DNA of 7,075 bases from Candidatus Moraniibacteriota bacterium (GTDB lineage: Bacteria; Patescibacteriota; Minisyncoccia; Moranbacterales; GCA-2747515): positions 1 through 7,075 of the forward strand of contig JAOZUJ010000051.1 of the NCBI GenBank assembly GCA_029938745.1. The letters run 5' to 3'. This document shows, one piece after another, positions 5,517-7,075 of the stretch; the stretch's first letter is position 1, and each line of letters begins with the position of its first letter. Below the pieces are notes generated by a model that worked only from the letters and a program-made list of their open reading frames with translations, ran no database searches and was not told where the DNA came from. The position numbers and the translations under genes are program-made.

Positions 5517-7075
5517 ATGGTCATTACAAGTATTTTTTTAGGTATTATTTTTGCATTAGCACTAGTAAGTTTGATAACTGGTGTGCTTTTGATATTTAAA
5601 AGCATTTTTGAATATCGCACACTTTTGAATCGTTCAATGAATGAAGATATTGAGATGATTCGTGTGGAGCAACAACGTGATAAAGAACAGGCATTGCAAA
5701 GTAATCCTGAAATCTGGAAAGAAGAAATTGGGAAGATGGAACAATTATATACATCATTTGCACGATTGCACGATCGGAAAGCAACAATGAGTGTATTATT
5801 ATTTGGCAAGCCAACAATTACACTAGAACTTGCAAAGCCTGCTGGCGCAGAAGAAATTCTTTTCTATATTGCGGTACCGAGGAAATTTCGGTCTTCACTG
5901 GAAAAACAGATACACAGTTATTTTCCAAATTCTTCAATTCAAAAAGTTGAGGATTATACAATTTTTTCACCAGGGTCAGCAACGGCGTTTAGTACGGTCT
6001 CTTTGCACAAATCTCCGACAATGCCAATACGAACATATGAGGTAATGGATAATGACCCCCTCAATGAAATTGCAAATTCGCTTAGCAAATTAGAAACAGA
6101 AACAGAGGGTGCAAGTGTGCAAGTTATTTTGCAAGAAGGTGGTGGCTCATGGCGCAAAAGAGGGAAGGTGATTGCACATGAAATGCAACAAGGAAAACAA
6201 TTAAAAGATGCACAAAAATCAAATATTATTAGTAATACACTTAAGGATGTTAATCAAACGCTTGGATCAAAAGAAAATCAACTGCAACGTGAAGAAACTA
6301 TACAGCTAACACCAGAAGAGCAAGAGCTTGTGAAGTCAATTGAGTCAAAAACGACAAAAATTGGTTTTCGTGCAAATATTCGATTGGCAGCATCTGCACA
6401 GACACAGGAGAGAGCAGAAGAAATTTTGGCACATATGGAAAATTCTTTTGCACAGTTTGAAAATCCAGGTGTGAACCATTTTGTAACACATCGTGTGAAA
6501 ATGCGCAAGAAAAAACAAGCATTTCATTATATCTTTCGTGCTTTTGATGATAATCGAGTAATTATTTTGGGTGTGGAAGAAATTGCGAGTATTTTTCATT
6601 TTCCAATTTCTACAACAGAAACACCAAAGATCAATTGGCTCAAGGCTGGTAGTGCGCCACCACCAGTTGAAATGCCGACAAAAGGTGTTTTTATTGGTAA
6701 AAATGATTATCGTGGTATCAGTACAGATGTGTATCTATCGGAAAATGATCGACGACGTCATCTTTATGTCATTGGACAAACTGGTGTTGGTAAATCGACA
6801 CTTTTGGAAGAAATGGTCAAACAAGATATTAAGAATGGTCATGGATTATGTTATATTGATCCACATGGTGAGGCAATTGAACATATTATGACAGCTATTC
6901 CAAAAGAACGTGCGGAGGATGTAGTTTATTTTGATCCATCAGATACAGAGCGTCCATTTGGTCTTAATATGCTGGAGTTTTCTAAACCAGAAGAGAAAAC
7001 TTTTGTTGTCAATGAAATTATCAATATTTTTGATAAATTGTATGATCTGAAGGCGACAGGTGGTCCGATGTTTGA
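5517..7075 (+). CDS. Membrane-anchored type IV secretion/HerA-TraG-like ATPase, 3'-truncated by the window edge
   Basis: ATG 5517 is the first start after an in-frame TAG at 5493-5495. The frame stays open to the window end, giving 519 codons. Residues about 3-28 are one strong membrane helix with basic residues after it, so the bulk is cytoplasmic. Residues about 70-380 match the N-terminal region of this CPR family, with landmarks SWRKRGKVIAHEMQQGK (211-227), KIGFRANIRLAASA (281-294) and GVEEIASIFHFP (352-363), then the GVFIGKNDYRG strand before the motor. The P-loop is GQTGVGKST (420-428; Lys426, Ser427). The DPHG motif (448-451, counterpart of DPKG in VirD4/TraG proteins) and VVYFDPSDTERPFGLNML (469-486) follow. 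Walker B and the arginine finger lie beyond the window. The family powers DNA or protein transfer, or pilus-like machines, by ATP hydrolysis. VirD4-like coupling protein and VirB4-like motor are both possible; the DPHG motif and single anchor favour the former. Substrate unknown. Confidence 0.92.
   Translation, partial: MVITSIFLGIIFALALVSLITGVLLIFKSIFEYRTLLNRSMNEDIEMIRVEQQRDKEQALQSNPEIWKEEIGKMEQLYTSFARLHDRKATMSVLLFGKPTITLELAKPAGAEEILFYIAVPRKFRSSLEKQIHSYFPNSSIQKVEDYTIFSPGSATAFSTVSLHKSPTMPIRTYEVMDNDPLNEIANSLSKLETETEGASVQVILQEGGGSWRKRGKVIAHEMQQGKQLKDAQKSNIISNTLKDVNQTLGSKENQLQREETIQLTPEEQELVKSIESKTTKIGFRANIRLAASAQTQERAEEILAHMENSFAQFENPGVNHFVTHRVKMRKKKQAFHYIFRAFDDNRVIILGVEEIASIFHFPISTTETPKINWLKAGSAPPPVEMPTKGVFIGKNDYRGISTDVYLSENDRRRHLYVIGQTGVGKSTLLEEMVKQDIKNGHGLCYIDPHGEAIEHIMTAIPKERAEDVVYFDPSDTERPFGLNMLEFSKPEEKTFVVNEIINIFDKLYDLKATGGPMF
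6774..6800 (+). other. Walker A (P-loop) of the ATPase
   Basis: Codons 420-428 read GQTGVGKST, matching GxxGxGK[ST]. The preceding RRRHLYVI strand and the following LLEEMVKQDI helix are as expected for the nucleotide-binding core of HerA/TraG-type ATPases. Lys426 and Ser427 would contact phosphate and magnesium. The fold is intact here, so the gene is not an obvious pseudogene within the visible part. Confidence 0.95.

Noticed and set aside
5830..6045. 71-codon + strand open frame inside the ATPase gene
   Set aside because: It is a frame shadow of the ATPase N-terminal region, with no family resemblance and no initiation signal.
6571..6891. 106-codon + strand open frame inside the ATPase gene
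   Set aside because: It is in another frame from the ATPase, whose product has clear Walker A and DPHG motifs over the same bases. The alternative translation has no plausible domain.
1..7075. Recoded TGA (glycine or tryptophan), as in some CPR lineages
   Set aside because: No in-frame TGA occurs in any of the five genes, and glycine and tryptophan use ordinary codons. All visible stops are TAA, so the standard bacterial code explains the window.

Overview
The window is AT-rich. Five genes lie head to tail on the + strand with gaps of 4 to 51 bases, and all four visible stop codons are TAA. No in-frame TGA interrupts any gene, so there is no sign of stop-codon reassignment. I see no tRNA, rRNA, CRISPR array or insertion sequence. 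The best clue to the organism is the gene at the right edge. Its motif series matches the membrane-anchored type IV secretion/HerA-TraG-like ATPases that are widespread in Patescibacteria (the Candidate Phyla Radiation, CPR). The two small genes before it also look like CPR-typical families. I infer a CPR bacterium, probably Parcubacteria- or Microgenomates-like. This rests on recall of families, not on a search.

Layout: (1) 1-879 is the 3' part of a gene for a very acidic protein that starts outside the window. (2) 884-4660 encodes a 1258-residue protein with a lysine- and glutamate-rich coiled-coil half, an acidic linker, three hydrophobic segments, two kinds of tandem repeat, a LysM-like segment and a helical C-terminus. 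(3) 4681-5001 encodes a small acidic helical protein resembling DUF5663. (4) 5028-5465 encodes a small protein with a disordered N-terminus and a conserved-looking helical C-terminus. (5) 5517 to the right edge is the first 519 codons of the ATPase, cut shortly after Walker A.

How they may work together (inference): the ATPase would be the cytoplasmic, membrane-anchored motor of a secretion or DNA/protein transfer machine, with genes 3 and 4 as soluble partners. The 1258-residue protein would cross the membrane, with its coiled coils inside and its repeats and LysM-like segment outside, so it could connect the machine to the wall or surface. Genes 1 and 2 are almost contiguous and probably translationally coupled.

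The most notable sequence signals are three. A 237-base in-frame tandem duplication shares a perfectly identical 125-base core with sharp edges. A TATAGTATAAA-type element recurs just upstream of start codons that lack Shine-Dalgarno sequences. The large protein has an unusual bipartite architecture.
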